From Phoronis australis (lineage: Eukaryota > Phoronida > Phoronidae): a DNA stretch of 64,000 bases. The position numbers were made by a program, and so were the translations under genes. Location: assembly GCA_002633005.1 (NCBI GenBank), contig NMRA01000129.1, positions 28,133 through 92,132 of the forward strand. The letters are read 5' to 3'. Position 1 is the first letter of the stretch. Every line of letters starts with the position of its first letter. The notes beneath the pieces are model-generated. The model did no database searches and was not told the origin of the DNA. It saw only the letters and a list, made by a program, of their open reading frames with translations. This document shows, in pieces, positions 43,201 through 57,059 of this stretch.

Positions 43201-46200
43201 ACTTATAAGGTTTTCTAATAATAATAATAACTAAAATGAGCCCTTAATTCAGTCAAAATATTTAGGGACTTAATCCTTAAATTACGGGCGTTGCATGAAA
43301 ATTTTCAATGATATTGAGAATTCAACGTGGAAAACTCACAAATACGCAGTAGTTTTAGGGAATATAGTGGAGTCGCTGGACCCCTAGCATCCTTCCCTGA
43401 TGGTATCTGAAATGGGTAGCGAATTGGGGTAGGTTGTGGTGAATGAAACTACAAGCAAGAGGGGTAGGGGATTGAAAACCACCAAGAGATGGAATTTCTG
43501 CCTTGTGCAGTGCAGTGCAGTAAACCTGCCTTGTATGCCCCCCTAAAACAGCCAAGATGCCTATTGAATACACAGTCCATTTAGGGTAGTTTTTACGATG
43601 TTATCCAGCTCTCGTCAACCATTCACATTTTTAAAATCAACTATCACCAATTAGTTAAAGCGTATTCAGCCTACGTTGGCAGGCCAACCTCAAAGTGAAT
43701 AATATAAGGACGCCTTATTACCTGACTTGATGTTTTAAGACCCGTGTCAAAACAAAAATCTAAGCATACGACATCGTCACATACATGTAGTGTAACCGGG
43801 TTTTCAAGGTAGTACACGTACTACCGAAGTACCCACCGATGTAAGGCTCAATATGCTTTTAAAAAACACTTCCTTCACAACTTCCTATGGCAAATTATCA
43901 AGTAGGTTACTAAACTATACAATTAATATTTATTATGCACTGAAGTCCATACCAAGATCATATAATATAGATTATTGACCAACGACAGCCAGGATGTTGA
44001 GTGTATAGGATCACAAGAAATAATTTAAATAACTAATAGCGAATAAATCTGCTGCGTAACTTAGTTTAAGAAGTTATATAGTCACCTTAAAATATGTTAT
44101 ATCCCTACAAACCTGACAAACACTTGTGCTGTAATTTCAGGACAAGCTACCAGAAGAGCCTCCGAAGACAGGAATGTGCCGAGTGATCGTTCCGGACATT
44201 GCGGGGCTCCTGCTAGTTTATAACAACGATGAATATGATGGCTACAAAGTGAAAACAATCCCGCACTGCACAGAGGAGGAAATTGAGAGGCATATCGCCA
44301 TGACTGCCCGTGCTGTTAAGGCGGTGGCCAATCAAGGGCCTTGCCATACGTTCCTAGCAAATCATGCTCTTCTGTCGCCCGTCATTGCATCTCGCGGACT
44401 GAAGGACACGCACATTTCTTACGACGTAAAAATTCATGGGAGTGCGCTAAATGTAGTTGTTAAGCGTCACCCGCATTTCAAGAAGTATGCTATAGAGGGG
44501 TTTATGAATTGCAACAGAATTATTGCCGGAACACGTTACATTTATCAAAACGTCATGGACATTTTTGCACCAGAGAGAGACGTTCTGAAAATAGACAAGA
44601 AGCTGATTATCGTTCCTCCCGGAATGGACCCGAAGGTGTTTGGACTGTCCGATGACAGATTCCAGAATATAAGGTCTGCATTTATTGACAAAATATGCAC
44701 GCATATCTCTCAGGAGCAGAAGGCTGGTAGACAATCGACGAATTTCAACTTGGACGAGATTGCTCAAGAAGTTCTTCAGCGTAAGGTTGGCGTGGACAAG
44801 CATCTTGTAGACCTTGGCAATACATACAATCAAAGAGTTGTAGAGTTTGATCTCCCTAAAAGATTTCCTCGAATTTCTGAGGACGAGCCAGTGATTGTCT
44901 TTGTAGGGAAATTCATTAACTTTAAAGGCATTGCGGAGTTGATCTTATGCTTCCCAAAAATTGTTTCACTGATTCCCAAAGTGCGTTTAATTCTCGTTGG
45001 CTACGGGATCGTTCGTGAGCATATGGAATTAATGGTGTACGCGTTGAAAACAGGTGAGCTAGCAAAAACTTCAGTTGATAATTTGGTGTTGTGTCGATTT
45101 TTATAAAAATGAATCCTTCGAGTGCTGTAATTGCAAAATATTCGATTTTGTATCTAACTACTCAGTGTGTTACTCGATCTTCGACTTCTTTCCATTGTTA
45201 ACTCAGTAAAAGCCTGCAAAATTAAGATTTTTAACGTTTTACTAATATCCCATTCTTTGGGCCACAAGATGAAATCTTAAAAACACTGCTACGGTTTTCT
45301 GAATCGAAAATCATAAAAATCCTATGTTTGATAACCCCTCATGCTAAAGTGGACCATTTCAAAAAATGCAATTTTTAATAAGGTTTGAAGAATAGTGCAT
45401 AAGCATAAAGATTCATATGAACCCAGTCAGCCATTTTTAGGGTCTTGCATAACTTTAAGGAGCCATTATCTTCGAAAATAGAGATTTTCTGACATCAACC
45501 CCAGCGCCGTCATGAACGTGGAACTCTCTCTGTCGGTAGATCCAAGTCATTGGTTTCAAGAAGTTTATCCCAACAATAATCCCAAAATAGGGTTTTCAGC
45601 CTTAAAACCGACAATGCCCCTTATTGCATGGGGTGAGTTGCGTTAAGCGTCACGTCAGCATTAAGCGTTAAACGTTCTTTGCAATACTGATTAGGGCCTG
45701 TTTTTGTTAATTTTGTACTAGTTCTAATGACTTGCGCCAGTGGATAAACAAACACCAAAGTGCAGCGAAATATGTGACTACTGACATCAATCAAACGCAA
45801 ACATGTAATACAATGACGGTCGCAGCAGACGTCTCAACAGGGGTCGCACAACCGGATGTACCACAACAATAACAAACTAACTAATAACTGGCGTTGCTGT
45901 TTGTATGTATACCATTCAAACTGATTATATATTTGTATCTGACAGGCAATCTCAAACTACTTGAAGCTGTTTCAAAATGTACAGATCAAACCGGGCATTC
46001 TTTTCTAGAATCGGGCGTTGATGTCAAACATTATTTTCGTCGACTAAGTAAGTGTGGTCTTCATTCCTGGTCTACTATCACAGTATCTAAGGTGTGTATT
46101 ATTTTATCAAACAAATTAAAATATTTTATTTGTGGGAGGAAGGTAAGCTTAATACTTGTGTAAATTTAAGTTTAGCAAGTTTTCATTTCGTCTGTCTGAG

Positions 46201-47809
46201 TAAGGCCTCCATTTTCTTGTTACTATCTCATTGCTGTTCGACAGTGCGTCTGCTGTGCTTGTAGTTGAAAATCTGTTTAATCTCAACCGCGAATTACGTG
46301 AACTTGACCCTCGCAAACTCGGTCCACGCAAATAACCATGTGCACTTTGAGAAAAGTTGCACTGCACTAGCGAATCACACGTTAATAAAATGATGTAAAT
46401 TTTAACCAACCTTCAATTTTTGCGATCTTGTTCACCGAACAATAATTAATTAACCATTTGAAACATTTCTCCGATTTCGTGACTCAGGAAAAGGAGAAAA
46501 TTGGTTATCACGGGACAAGAATTAAACAGATTCTTTACTACAATGAATACAACTTTCATCTGATTACATTTTACGAATAATTAACTCCAAGTTCACGCAT
46601 ACGTGATCTTAATTAAGCGGAATTCCAAGTTCACGCACAGCAAGAACAGTCTGCCTAAGTACGTCGAACAAATGACCTAGCTTGGTTTAGTTACAGGTTT
46701 AGTTACAAAATAAGCACTTTATGCATTTACAATTTGTTCGAACAATTTTCCTAAATATTAGTTGCCCTATGTCTGTGGAGACTCTTTCCTTTGTTCCAAC
46801 ACCATTTCAAAATGCAGGAGAAAGTAGGAACATGCAGTTATATAGGTGCGTTTTCTACGGTAGCCTATTAGTTTACAAAAGTTAAAACTTCGTATCATTG
46901 GCTACCTCCAGAAATCCAACCTCAAAATTCTACATTAAGTTACCATCACTTTTACAAAATTATGTCATGTTGAAACAATAATGTTTTGTACCTAAGTTTA
47001 GCTAAATCAGTTTGCCTTAAAGTTTGTTTCATGAAACGGAAAGAGTAACTCAAAGTGATTTACACACGCCCATGTATTTTAGGCCAAGAAGAAGCCTCAC
47101 GTATTCTCATCACAGGGTTTCTCAATCACGAAGAGCTAGGATTGCTGCTTCATCTAGCAGCCTGCTCTTTAGTTGTGACTAAATGTTCTGAAGCGTTCGG
47201 AATGGTGTCTGTTGAGGCAATGGCAGCGGGCGTCCTGCCACTCTGCGTCCGTCACTCTGGCTTAATTGACGTTCTGGACGAGGTGGGGTGCCACAATGCG
47301 GAACTGGAAAGTGCTATGGCGATCAACGTGAAACCTGGCGGAGATTTTGGGGCTTGTGATGGCGTTGATATGATGAGGGTTAGTATTAGAAGTAGTTTGG
47401 CATTGTTTTTTTTTGTCTGAGCGATCGATGTCATCGATGATCGCGATACCAGCAAGTTTATCAAAACAACAATAACTGTATGATGATGTTATCAACTTCG
47501 TTGTCTTTGTTTGAGTAGTATTCTTCTAGACTGGAAAAAGACGCTAAAACTGAAAGTATTTTTGTTCTTTTATTTTATATGTTCTGCAGAAAGTTCAACG
47601 TCGTTAGAAAAAAATCATTAATACAGAGCCTTCTGTCGTTTTAGGTCCTCCCTGAAAAGCTCAAAGCGTCAATAGAATTCTTATTTCCAACTAAAAGTGG
47701 AGGGTTGAGCAATAATTGTAAACGACGGCAAATAGCCAGAGAGCTGAGGAGCATTTCTAAAAGCACTTGGTCCTGGGAAACAGTTTGCAACAAACTCGTT
47801 GATCTTTAA
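40273..47809 (+). CDS. GT4-family glycosyltransferase, gene 1 of a tandem pair
   Basis: Five exons: 40273-40443, 44141-45053, 45946-46047, 47083-47378 and 47645-47809, with phases 0, 1, 1, 0, encoding 548 residues. It is a GT-B retaining glycosyltransferase of family GT4, expected to move a sugar from a nucleotide donor to an unknown acceptor. Visible features: the N-terminal HGYLLTGSGSNVYNRNLA loop with GYAVTIICQDP; KIHGSA (154-159); IIVPPGMDPKVF (213-224); VIVFVGKFINFKG (307-319), which opens the second Rossmann domain; GFLNHEELGLLL (407-417); and the E-x7-E donor motif EAFGMVSVE (E432, E440) followed by AMAAGVLP. No signal peptide or membrane helix is seen, so it is probably cytosolic. The motifs are closest to bacterial GT4 enzymes. 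The intron 1 donor is GTTGGT in the phase that fits, with a stronger GTAAGC four bases on. A family B MITE lies in intron 1. Confidence 0.9.
40768..40840 (-). mobile_element. Family B MITE in GT4 gene 1 intron
   Basis: CATGAGCGGCGCAGCACTGA at the left and GTATGGTGCGCCGCCAATG at the right, with AGTGGGGCTATAACCC and CCCCCCAGCCCC inside. This is the reverse complement of the first monomer at 5577. Confidence 0.65.
42951..43105. repeat. Repeat family E, copy 1
   Basis: GGATTTTTTAAAAG, then AAGTCAACAATTTGAAAATT and AAACCAAGAGAAAATGGG, are shared with about 56228-56400. It is flanked by GGCAGATCCAGG and a CCTGGATTCGCC form at the ends, suggesting another MITE related to the CAGTGGCGGATC ends. Confidence 0.5.
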
Positions 47810-47952
47810 ATTGGCTAAGGGCCTTTCGCCCTACTTTCCTTGGCTTCAGAGGATCTAAACTGTGCTGAGTACTTGACGAAACAAGAGCTTAGCGCAAGAG
47901 TCGATCTGTCTTCCAGAGAAAACGACGCCAGTACTGAAAGGTTTAACTTTTC

Positions 47953-47958
47953 AATAAA
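47953..47958 (+). terminator. Polyadenylation signal AATAAA of GT4 gene 1
   Basis: Canonical AATAAA 144 bp after the stop codon of GT4 gene 1. Confidence 0.5.
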
Positions 47959-50900
47959 TTAAAGTTTGCTATGGAGTGGTCATCTTGGCTTGACCCGACT
48001 GGTATTTTTATGCACAGTCTCGATAATAACAATAACGAATTATCAGTTCACCCAAGCTTCACCTACTTGTGGTAGGAGTCAATTAGTTTACTCATTATCC
48101 ATCAGCAAAAATCTGTAAGTGGTTGATATAGTGAATTCGCAACCGCGAAAGGTCGTGACTTCTGAACAGTGCATTTTTAAGACATTAAGCAAGGTGTACT
48201 GTACATGAACTTTTGTACCACTTCCCTTGACATGACGGTGCTAGTGCCTCTCTAGAAAAGCAAGATATTCCGAGATTAGATGAGGTGTTCCCGACTCGCG
48301 ATATTTTGGCTAGATTTTTCTCTCCGCTAGACAGCTATTGAACACTATCCCGATTCTTCCCTCTGGAAATACGCCCAAGTTTTGTAAAACCCTAGATCAT
48401 GTTGGTTTTCAATGCGCATGATATCCCTTATGTGAGGTTGTGCGATAAGATGGCGATTTTGTCCCACACTTTTTGCAACGCTTTTAAACCCGCAAGTGGT
48501 CTATTCCAGGCTGCTGCAGCCATGACCTTGTATTGTGTCCTCGAAAAACTTAAGGACGGACATTTTACCGCTGTTTTGTTGTCAATGTTGAAAGCTTAAA
48601 CGAAGCAAAACACTACGCTCAATGGATATTGAATTGTTGTTGAATAAGCCCGTATCTGAAGTCAGACAATGCGTACATGCGGCATTTTCCGATTCAAAAT
48701 TTCATGATTGGGCAACCCCAATAAACTCTGAAATATTTTCTGCCGAATGTAGTTTCGAAGTTCTGGTTGGCACTGAACGAAAATAGATTCATATCTCGCT
48801 AAGGAATGTTATGAGGGCAATTTTCATAACGCTAAACCCTCGTGAGAGACCGCCCCGAGATGGATGCTGGAGCAACTCGGGGCGGTCTGGGATCAAGCGG
48901 AAAAACCACAGGGTAAATCTGTGGTCGACGAATCTATTCGGTCGATTACATTTTATTGCCCGTGAAGCCGCTAAGGGCTGCCTGAAGAAATATGACTCGC
49001 GCGTTTGTATTTTCGCCTTTTTCAATAACATGTAAAAGATTCATCAACAAATTCCTCGTAAAATTCTGAAAACAAGCGTTTTTCTCCCACGAAAATCGAT
49101 GAAGTTTTGGCCGAGATATTTCACTTTCAGTCCAGGCTAGCCCTGCACACTCAGAGAATCGTCACACAAGATTACTACGCGGTAATGCGGTTTCACTGTC
49201 AACAAAGGAAGACGTCAAAATCGACTTATAATTGTCATTTTTAAACTATTTGCATGGTAAATTATCAAAATGTAAGTAAAATCGTACTCTATATTTTAAC
49301 AAGAAAACAGCAGTTTCATTTTGGTGAACATGTCTATAAGGACCTAACTCGCGCATGGTGGTGAGTAGTGAGTCCGGCCAACACGTGAGGATGGCTGTGT
49401 TGTTGTTTTTGCTCTCAATTCAAAAGTAGCCGTTTCAAAATGGAAGATGGACAGAAAATGCAGGCAGTTGACGAAAACGGCCATTGGAAGGAAGCAATTG
49501 AGCGGGGAGTAAATGACAGCGCTGGGAATTCACGTCGGTTTTCCTGGATGGCCGTCTGAGTTTGACCAGCTCGTCGAGCCGTGATTCGTGAGAGGCTGAG
49601 CCGATCGACTACGTCGGGCTCGGTACCTGGACCTGGTGAAGAAAAACGTAAGTATTTTTTTGTCATCCCTTATGCTCGCATGATGCTGTTGGCTGTATAG
49701 ATAAAGTATACCGTGTTTGCGTGGGATTTTGTGTTCATGAAATTACAGACTATGTACATCTACCACATTTAAAGTCAGAGAAACATTGTTACTTAGTGAA
49801 AGATAAACGTCTGAGCGAATATACCATGGTGCCTTCAATGTTGTGTTTGTTCTTTGTGAAGTAGATTTACTGTAACAAGTCCGATGTTGTCGGATTGAAT
49901 TGGTATTCCGGGATTTTCAATGCCAGTGGCAGATCCAGAATTTTTGGAATGGTGTTCGCAAATGAAATAATGTCAAGCCATTGTTTTAAATTACCATTTA
50001 AGTTTTATTAATAAGAGGTGGAGACAGCAATCTTCAGCCGTGTCTTTGTTACCTTGTTCTCATTTCTTTACATTTGTTTATGTTTCATTTCATTGTTTTC
50101 TGTAGATCCCCCCAACCCCCTTGCCATAGTGCACTCTCTGTTGACTGAATTTGATGACATAATATATTGATAAGCCATTGTATTCTGCATACCAGTACTA
50201 GCTTAACCCTTAGTCCTGCACACCTGGCCCTATTGTTCACTCTTGACTTTTGTTTACAAAATAATCCAGTCCAGTCTACACCCTGATTGCTTAGTTTAAT
50301 ATTTACCAGTGAGTAAACTGTATTTCACTTGTTGAACCTTTTCTTACTATCATGCAGCTCTTGCTTGACAGTGCACATGTACTTTTATCTCCTCTTTTTC
50401 GAACCACTCATTAAAGCGTTTTATGGGGTTTGGTTTCTTTTCATGAATGTTTTCATCGTTGGTTTCTAATTCGTTCAACTGCTTCCCAAAACTCCTGAGT
50501 CCTGAGCATTGAGCAACACTCAACAATCCCTCTAAAAAATGATGCCCTTCCAAACAGTGATGTGACCTTCTGACTACATGAGTGTAAGCTGTGGTACACT
50601 ACTGCACGTGCACAAGGTCATCAGCACCAGAAGTTTTAAAATCACACCACCAAAACTGTGACTGTTTACATTTCAGAGAGCTTGCCGTGACAATTTCAAG
50701 AAGGTATACCGCTTGACAGTTGCATTTATGTACACGTTGAAGCCTGGAGAATACAGACTTGATCAGGGCTTGGGATTTCCGTCTTTTAAGAGGAATTCCT
50801 TTTTTGGTGTCGATTTTCTCTGATTGGATTTCCAGTTTCCTCTTTTTATGATTTTTTCGACTTCATTAAATGTTTAGTTCAGGTAAATTTTACATCCAAA

Positions 50901-53900
50901 AATGTCTATCACCCAAACCTATTTTTTGTGTATCATACATCAGCTGGAAATTTCTCCGCTGTTTTTGTTATTGCTCATTCCAAGCTCTGCTTATTTTTCG
51001 TGAAGTAACTAGAATGGATTTCATAACATACCAGTTTATTGTACTGGATTCTTCTTGGGTTTATCAACTGTAAACTAACACTAATAGGAGCATAGGATAA
51101 TAGCCACCTGTCTTAAGTTCGCACAAAAGTAGAGTACAAAATTCCAAACGTAATTTCGAGTTCCAATTCCTGTAAAAAGATCAATGACAGGGCCCAGGTA
51201 TCAATTCCGGTATTTTTGGCACTTAATCGTGTTTGAAAGTGTTGTACTGTGTTTGGAAATTTGTTTGAAAAGCTTTTTTTTTTCTGCTGAACAGCGTATG
51301 ACCTTACTGGATTTAAGGGCCCCACCAGAGCATTTATTAGTGTGCCCTCCACTCATTTCCAATGTTCTATGTATATCAAATGCTTTGAGATGCCAGCAGG
51401 GTAGTATTCTGCATGCAGCTTTGTTGACCATTGTGGTCAGTGAGAATGTCCTACTCACATGTGTATGAATGCATAGTGTGTGCACCTCATTCATGTACCA
51501 CACCAGTATTGCCTGTGTGGTTATGGAAATGTGTAAGCTGCTTGTGTTGTATGGGCATTGTTGAGCTTGAAATGCTAGTTTTACTCCTATAAAACTAGGG
51601 ATGTATTTATTGCGACATGTCTCCGTTATTGTTGTTACTAGTTTATTGCTTAACCAGTGTATCTATTTTGAATATTCTTCAAGCCTTGGATGACTGATCT
51701 TTTCAGTTTAGGATAGTTATTGTTTGCATCCCAAGAAATGAATTACATACTGTCTTTTTTAGTATTTTTATTCAGTGACTCCTGGTGTGGTTTTGAAAAT
51801 GGTTGTTTTTTAGGCTGAAATGCAGATTTTTTACCAAGTTCTGCAATGACCCTGTCATTTCCACATGGTTATCTTGAAAAGCAAATTCTTGTATACATAT
51901 TATTGTCATCTTGTGAGGTGTGCAATTTATTGCGGTTTTCAGTGACTGGTTCCACCAGGGATAGCAGTATTGTGCACCTACCGGTACTTTGCTCAAACCC
52001 ATGTTTCATATTATTATATTGATAACTTTTCCTCGTGAAGGTAGTGATCTCAGCAGTTATATCACTTATGGTGTTTTGTCAAGTAGTAGAACCTTGTACT
52101 GCTATGACACAAATTTTGAAGGTTTCTATGTTGTAGTTAAGTCCCACTTTAAATATTTTGCTCACCATGTGAGTTATTGTTTACATGGAGGGATTCATAC
52201 TTATGGATGATCTCATCAGGGATTGCATGTAACACTATTTGGGTGTGTATATTTGTTACATGTTCATTGTATAAAGTGTATTGTTTATATTGCAGAGTTT
52301 ATAATTGTTAGTTAAAAAGATTTCGGTAGGTTATCTCAACAGTGCTTAGTGCATGTTTTGCTCATCCTGTGAAATGTAATATTTATACTGAAGAGTTTAT
52401 CATCGCTAGTGCCTGTGTCCCTTATTGCTTTTCCCATAGTATGAACAACTAGTCATGTTAACGTTTGAAATTCTCATGTACAATATATATTACACTATTC
52501 CGAAATCTTACACTTATTTTCATTGCCCAAGCACTAATCTGAAGAGTGGCCTACTAGTTATGTGGAATGCGCACAATGCATTGTTAAAGCGAGGTGATCG
52601 TATGCCGCTGGGTTTTTGTTTTCTTACTCTTTGTGAACGCAGTGCCTGTAATTCGCATTTATTCCTAAGTTTATGCAATCATTTTAAATTACAAAACATG
52701 AAACCCTGGGAACCGGTGGGGCAGTTAAATTTTGACATCGACAATATATACGTGTCATTTGAAGTAGTAGCCCGTTGTAGGGTGCCACGACCAAAAATAT
52801 GGGTACACATCACATGTTTAACCACAAACAACAAGTGAAAGAGTTACTTTTTCAGGTAAGCGACGCGTTGCGCGCTTTGGTTGTTTTTGTCCGTTTTAGG
52901 TGGCAAGTGGCGCTTTTTTCTTTGACGATTTCGCTGAGGTACGTTTCAGAAAATCGTACTGTAGGCCTAAGTCATTTTTTCTGTGCCAGTTCATTTAGGT
53001 ACACAGCAACTGAAAAAATGGATAAATCACGTCATTTTAAATCTCCATATCGCTCCGTTATGGCCACTTCGACTTGGATGGATTTTGGCTCTTTCAAACA
53101 CTCCTCCATGCTCTATTTTTTGAAGTTCGTTAACGAAAACGCGTACCAGGATGTAAGGTTCGTGCCCTCCCCCTCGAGTTTTAGTTGGTAATTTTGACAT
53201 GAAGATGATGGTGATATTTATGCGTTCCTTGACGAGAATTCCAGCAAGTCAAGTTTTGCCTAATTCAGCTTTTCATTCATTTTTATACCGTGTATGGTCG
53301 CTGGCAAAATAAGATACCATCAAGATTTTAGTCTAGATGTTTCCTAACTCGATTTTTAGCCATAACACTGAGCGCGCAAGAGAAGACGGAACATATTTGC
53401 GACGTTTCGTTTACTCAAAGTTAATGAGCCTAAACGTCAGAAAATATTTGTTTTCTCTTTCTCGCTTATAATGATTTTCAAGGGTTTCCGTTATTCAATT
53501 TCGGCAAGGTCGTCGCTTTCTCGCAAAACTACCGATTGGATGATCAATTACGCACTTATTTACTCTCCGTTTTAACGTTGATCATCGTCAATACACCTCC
53601 AAAAATTGCACATCGTCTTTGCGCAAACTACATTGAGATTTAAGTCTCCCGAAAAAAGTTGACGATCGGATAGTGTTTAAAAGTCTAATTCTAAATTTCT
53701 CCAGTTAGTGCACAAATGAAGTAAAAGAAAGTAGTTCTGCTTGTCGCGTCAGCTGTTGGTATCATTATCTCGATTTATGACCCACAACGCGTGACTGGAC
53801 AAAGCCTTTTCAATTTAGCCGGTGGAGCGTGAGACCCCTGAGGTCCCAATCGAGTCCTCACGACAACTTCGCGTTATGATTTGAAGAAAGGTCTAGCCCT

Positions 53901-54076
53901 CTTTTCGTTTTAGCCACCTAAACACGGCAAGTGTAAACGGCATTAGTGGACTCAGTTCTACATGTACAATGTAAATTAGTGGAGTGCCATCTACTTTTTG
54001 TCTAAGAAGTAATCTACTACGGACTAGAGTCCAGGCGCTATGCCGCGGCTATGCATGTTTACATTACATGTTGCTA
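47959..54076. other. Long stretch with no confident gene
   Basis: T-rich on the forward strand in much of 49.7-52.5 kb. Reading frames at 52455-52838 and 52799-53191 are open but show no domain and no clear exon borders. A leftover of the CAGTGGCGGATC-type end (AGTGGCAGATCCAGAATTTT) lies at about 49924. Short acceptor/donor-bounded pieces occur, for example around 50677-50703 (TTTCAG then AAGGTATACC). They could be exons of an unrecognised gene or of a non-coding transcript, but I cannot join them. Confidence 0.3.
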
Positions 54077-54275
54077 CATAGGCGGATTTAGGGGGGGGGC
54101 AGGTAGCCCCCCCCCCCCTGGCTGCCGTAAGCAAAAATGGAACGGCAACAGCGTGAAGCGCGAGGAAATATTTACTAAGCAACTAGGACGAGGAGAAGTG
54201 GGTTCCCCAGATCCGGTCCACATACCCGGCTCCCGCAACTTTGGGCCTGCGCTGCACATACAATCGCACTTTACA
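54077..54275. mobile_element. Family C element, right end truncated
   Basis: CATAGGCGGATTTAGG, then a G-run, GGCTGCCGTAAGCAAAAATG and AGCGTGAAGCGCGAGGAAA, matches the copy at 7928. The right terminal repeat is not found. The overlapping frames on both strands are composed of the element. Confidence 0.6.
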
Positions 54276-54974
54276 TCACCAGAAATTCGTGAACTAGGCC
54301 ATCCGCAAGGTGGCGATCGTCGTGTGAGTGTTAGCCAATCACAGCCTAGGTCAGAGGTCAGTTCTCTTGTTTTGCTATTTACACTCACGAAGGAGGTGAT
54401 CGACAAGAATTGAAATTAACTTGAAAGTTTGGTGGAATGTGATATTGATATCACAGAATCTAAACTACCGAAGCACGTCGAGACTGTGGGCGAGGAATTT
54501 CGGCAAGGTGAACGTGTCAAAGCTTGAGGAAAATCGAAAACAGTGAGTATAAACATGCCAGGCGTAGCTGGTGTAGCGGCACAGCTCAGCTGATTCAGTG
54601 ACTGACCAGCCGAGTTGTTGCTGCACACAATTACTTAATGATTATACTGTCGATTTATTGTTAACTATTTTATAGTTGCAATGGTCTGTGATACACTGTA
54701 TGTGTTTCAATGTTTGCCTTTTTATGTCTGTTACACTTTCCCACTCAACGACTTCATTTCTGCACGTATGTACAATGTAGGCCTACTATTGAACTTGCAA
54801 AACAAGCACAGCTGTGTGACCTCAGTCCTCATGCAGGCTGTGTCATAAGGTCAGCATTATGGCATTGTGCAGCAAAACAACTTAATTTCCATTCAGACTA
54901 ACAAAATGCCGATGTGGTTGATTTAGTCTATAAATCTGGAGATTCTGCTGCTGATACGTTGCTTTTATTTTTAG

Positions 54975-55104
54975 GGTGGCTGGACATTTAGCTTACATAT
55001 ATTCGCCAGAGAGACCGCAGTTGGGAAACAGAGTGCCTTTAACACCAGACTTCACCCCTCTGTACACCAAGCTATTGCTCCCTCTCAAAATCAAGAGGCG
55101 GTGA
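54975..55104 (+). CDS. Candidate terminal exon of an unidentified gene
   Basis: After a pyrimidine-rich acceptor (TTTTATTTTTAG) the frame reads 42 codons, VAGHLAYIYSPERPQLGNRV through PLTPDFTPLYTKLLLPLKIK, to TGA at 55102. The composition and clean acceptor suggest a real or recently lost last exon, possibly of a repeat-encoded protein. I recognise no family and find no joining exon upstream. The nearest AATAAA is at about 55905-55912. Confidence 0.3.
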
Positions 55105-56227
55105 AAAAGAGCACTTTTTGCAGTATTGTAGTGACCATTGGTAGATGATTCCAATCTTAGCCTTAGGGTAAAGTCGGTATTATCCCAACACTATATTCAT
55201 TGCATGCAGGGCTCGACATAATTAAGCGTGTACAAAAAGATGCTCGAAAATACAATAAAAAATTTAAGTATGAATGGGAAATTGACCTCACTTGTACAAT
55301 CTAACAGGCACGGAGGGGACGTTCAGCATTTTTTAGGTCGTCACTTTTTGCGAGTCCAAATACGGGAATACGAGTGCAGAATATGCGGTCACTCGTACGT
55401 ATTTTCGAGCAGGCATTTTCGTCTGTGTCGAGGGCTGGCATGAATATATTTGTGTTATTTTTTATTTTTTAGGTGCATCAGATGTCATCTATGACACCGT
55501 GCAAAAGTTAGAGTTGTATGGAAGTAGTGCTGATATATTTTAAACTAGATTTTATTTTGTTACTTGATCTCTTATGATTATTTTCACATGTGTTGAAATT
55601 CCGTTATTGCATGCTTGGTGTTGTTTTTTAGAAAAAATTATCATACGCCAACATTCAACTAGAAAACATAAAGGAAAGGGTTCCTCGTGGTAGAAATTTG
55701 TAACATTTGCATTTTTTGTATTCATTTATGATGTTCATTTCGTGCTAAGTGATGTTGCTGTTTTCACAACAATCTGTTATTGCATTCAAACGTGTCATAT
55801 GAACTAGCTAAATCTTCCATTCTAGTCATTTACTATTTAAATCTGAACTTAAACAGCTATTTAAAGCGGCATTGGTGGCATTTTGTATGTTTATCGTTAT
55901 AAAAAATAAAGTTTTAAACAAAAATTACTCATTTGTTTTTTTCTGGCTACTATATGAACTACTGTTTCTGTTGCTGGAAAGTGCATTCCATAATATTCAC
56001 TTGTACATTTACCGACGCAATCTGTTTTGAAACCAAACTTTACACTTCATAAGTGGATTTAGGCTTCCCTTTCGCACACGATAAAAATGTTAGCGACATG
56101 TCGTTTTCAGTTCCTGAAATCCTGAGCCATTTCTAATACCTACTACTGATTCAGGAATGATAAAATTTCGTAACATATTATTTATCTGTACACTCACCAG
56201 CACAATGTGTTTAGAAACCAAATGCAG
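55105..56227. other. Intergenic, no gene seen
   Basis: AT-rich DNA. An AATAAA within AAAAAATAAAG near 55908 is followed by an A-rich stretch, which would fit the end of a transcript. Confidence 0.35.
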
Positions 56228-56400
56228 GTGCGAATCCAGTTTTTTTAAAAAAGGGGGTCCAAGTCAACAATTCGAAAATTCTAGATTTTACATAACTAAA
56301 ATCAAGGGAAAATGGGATCCGGATCTGCCAATCGAACTGTGACGGTACGCTGCATCGGTGGATATAGGGGTCCAAGGGGGGCCAGGGCTCCCTCATTCTG
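56228..56400. repeat. Repeat family E, copy 2
   Basis: Shares GGGGGTCCAAGTCAACAATT and AAATCAAGGGAAAATGGG with 42951-43105. A second related end (GGTGGATATAGGGGTCCAAGG) follows near 56358. Confidence 0.5.
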
Positions 56401-56764
56401 CACATGATAAAAAACGGCACCGACATGTCGTTTTCAGGGATCTCACGAGGGTTTTCCTACAAAAATTGACGTCACGCCCCTTGCAAGGCTATTATGAAGG
56501 TTTATCCTTCGGAAATTGAGGTCGGGGGCCCCCATCATCATATAATTCCATGGCGGATATCCGTCTATGAGTTCCTTTTTTAATAAATGTGATACCTTCA
56601 ACACAGCATAAATTAATAAAAACAGCAATAAAATGTTAAAAAGAACTAGTACAACCTTAACCTAGCTGCGTCTCATGTAGTGCTCTACATGCAATAACTT
56701 CAGAATTCAATTTTTTTTTAGCAAAATACATGACCGACTGCTTCTTGTTGCACTACTGGGAATG

Positions 56765-56981
56765 NNNNNNNNNNNNNNNNNNNNNNNNNNNNNNNNNNNN
56801 NNNNNNNNNNNNNNNNNNNNNNNNNNNNNNNNNNNNNNNNNNNNNNNNNNNNNNNNNNNNNNNNNNNNNNNNNNNNNNNNNNNNNNNNNNNNNNNNNNNN
56901 NNNNNNNNNNNNNNNNNNNNNNNNNNNNNNNNNNNNNNNNNNNNNNNNNNNNNNNNNNNNNNNNNNNNNNNNNNNNNNNNN
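56765..56981. other. Assembly gap (217 N)
   Basis: Run of N. Reading frames that cross it are artefacts. Confidence 1.
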
Positions 56982-57059
56982 TGTATTTCTGTGGGGGAAT
57001 AGTTAGCTGCTGGCTGCGCATGCGCACTGCCTATGTCAGATATTTCTGGCGTTGACGAC

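Larger units (their letters stand above)
40444..44140 (+). other. Intron 1 of GT4 gene 1
   Basis: 3.7-kb intron holding a poly-T run (about 40588-40603), the family B element and a family E repeat at about 42951-43105. No exon is missing: residues on both sides match the paralogue directly. Confidence 0.65.

Noticed and set aside
49441..49660. Possible first exon starting MEDGQKMQAV with donor GTAAGTATT
   Set aside because: The frame stops before the donor and the only open frame is short; a faint resemblance to retroelement C-terminal sequence was too weak to call.
54051..54413. Frames of 110-120 codons on both strands
   Set aside because: They are largely composed of the family C element.
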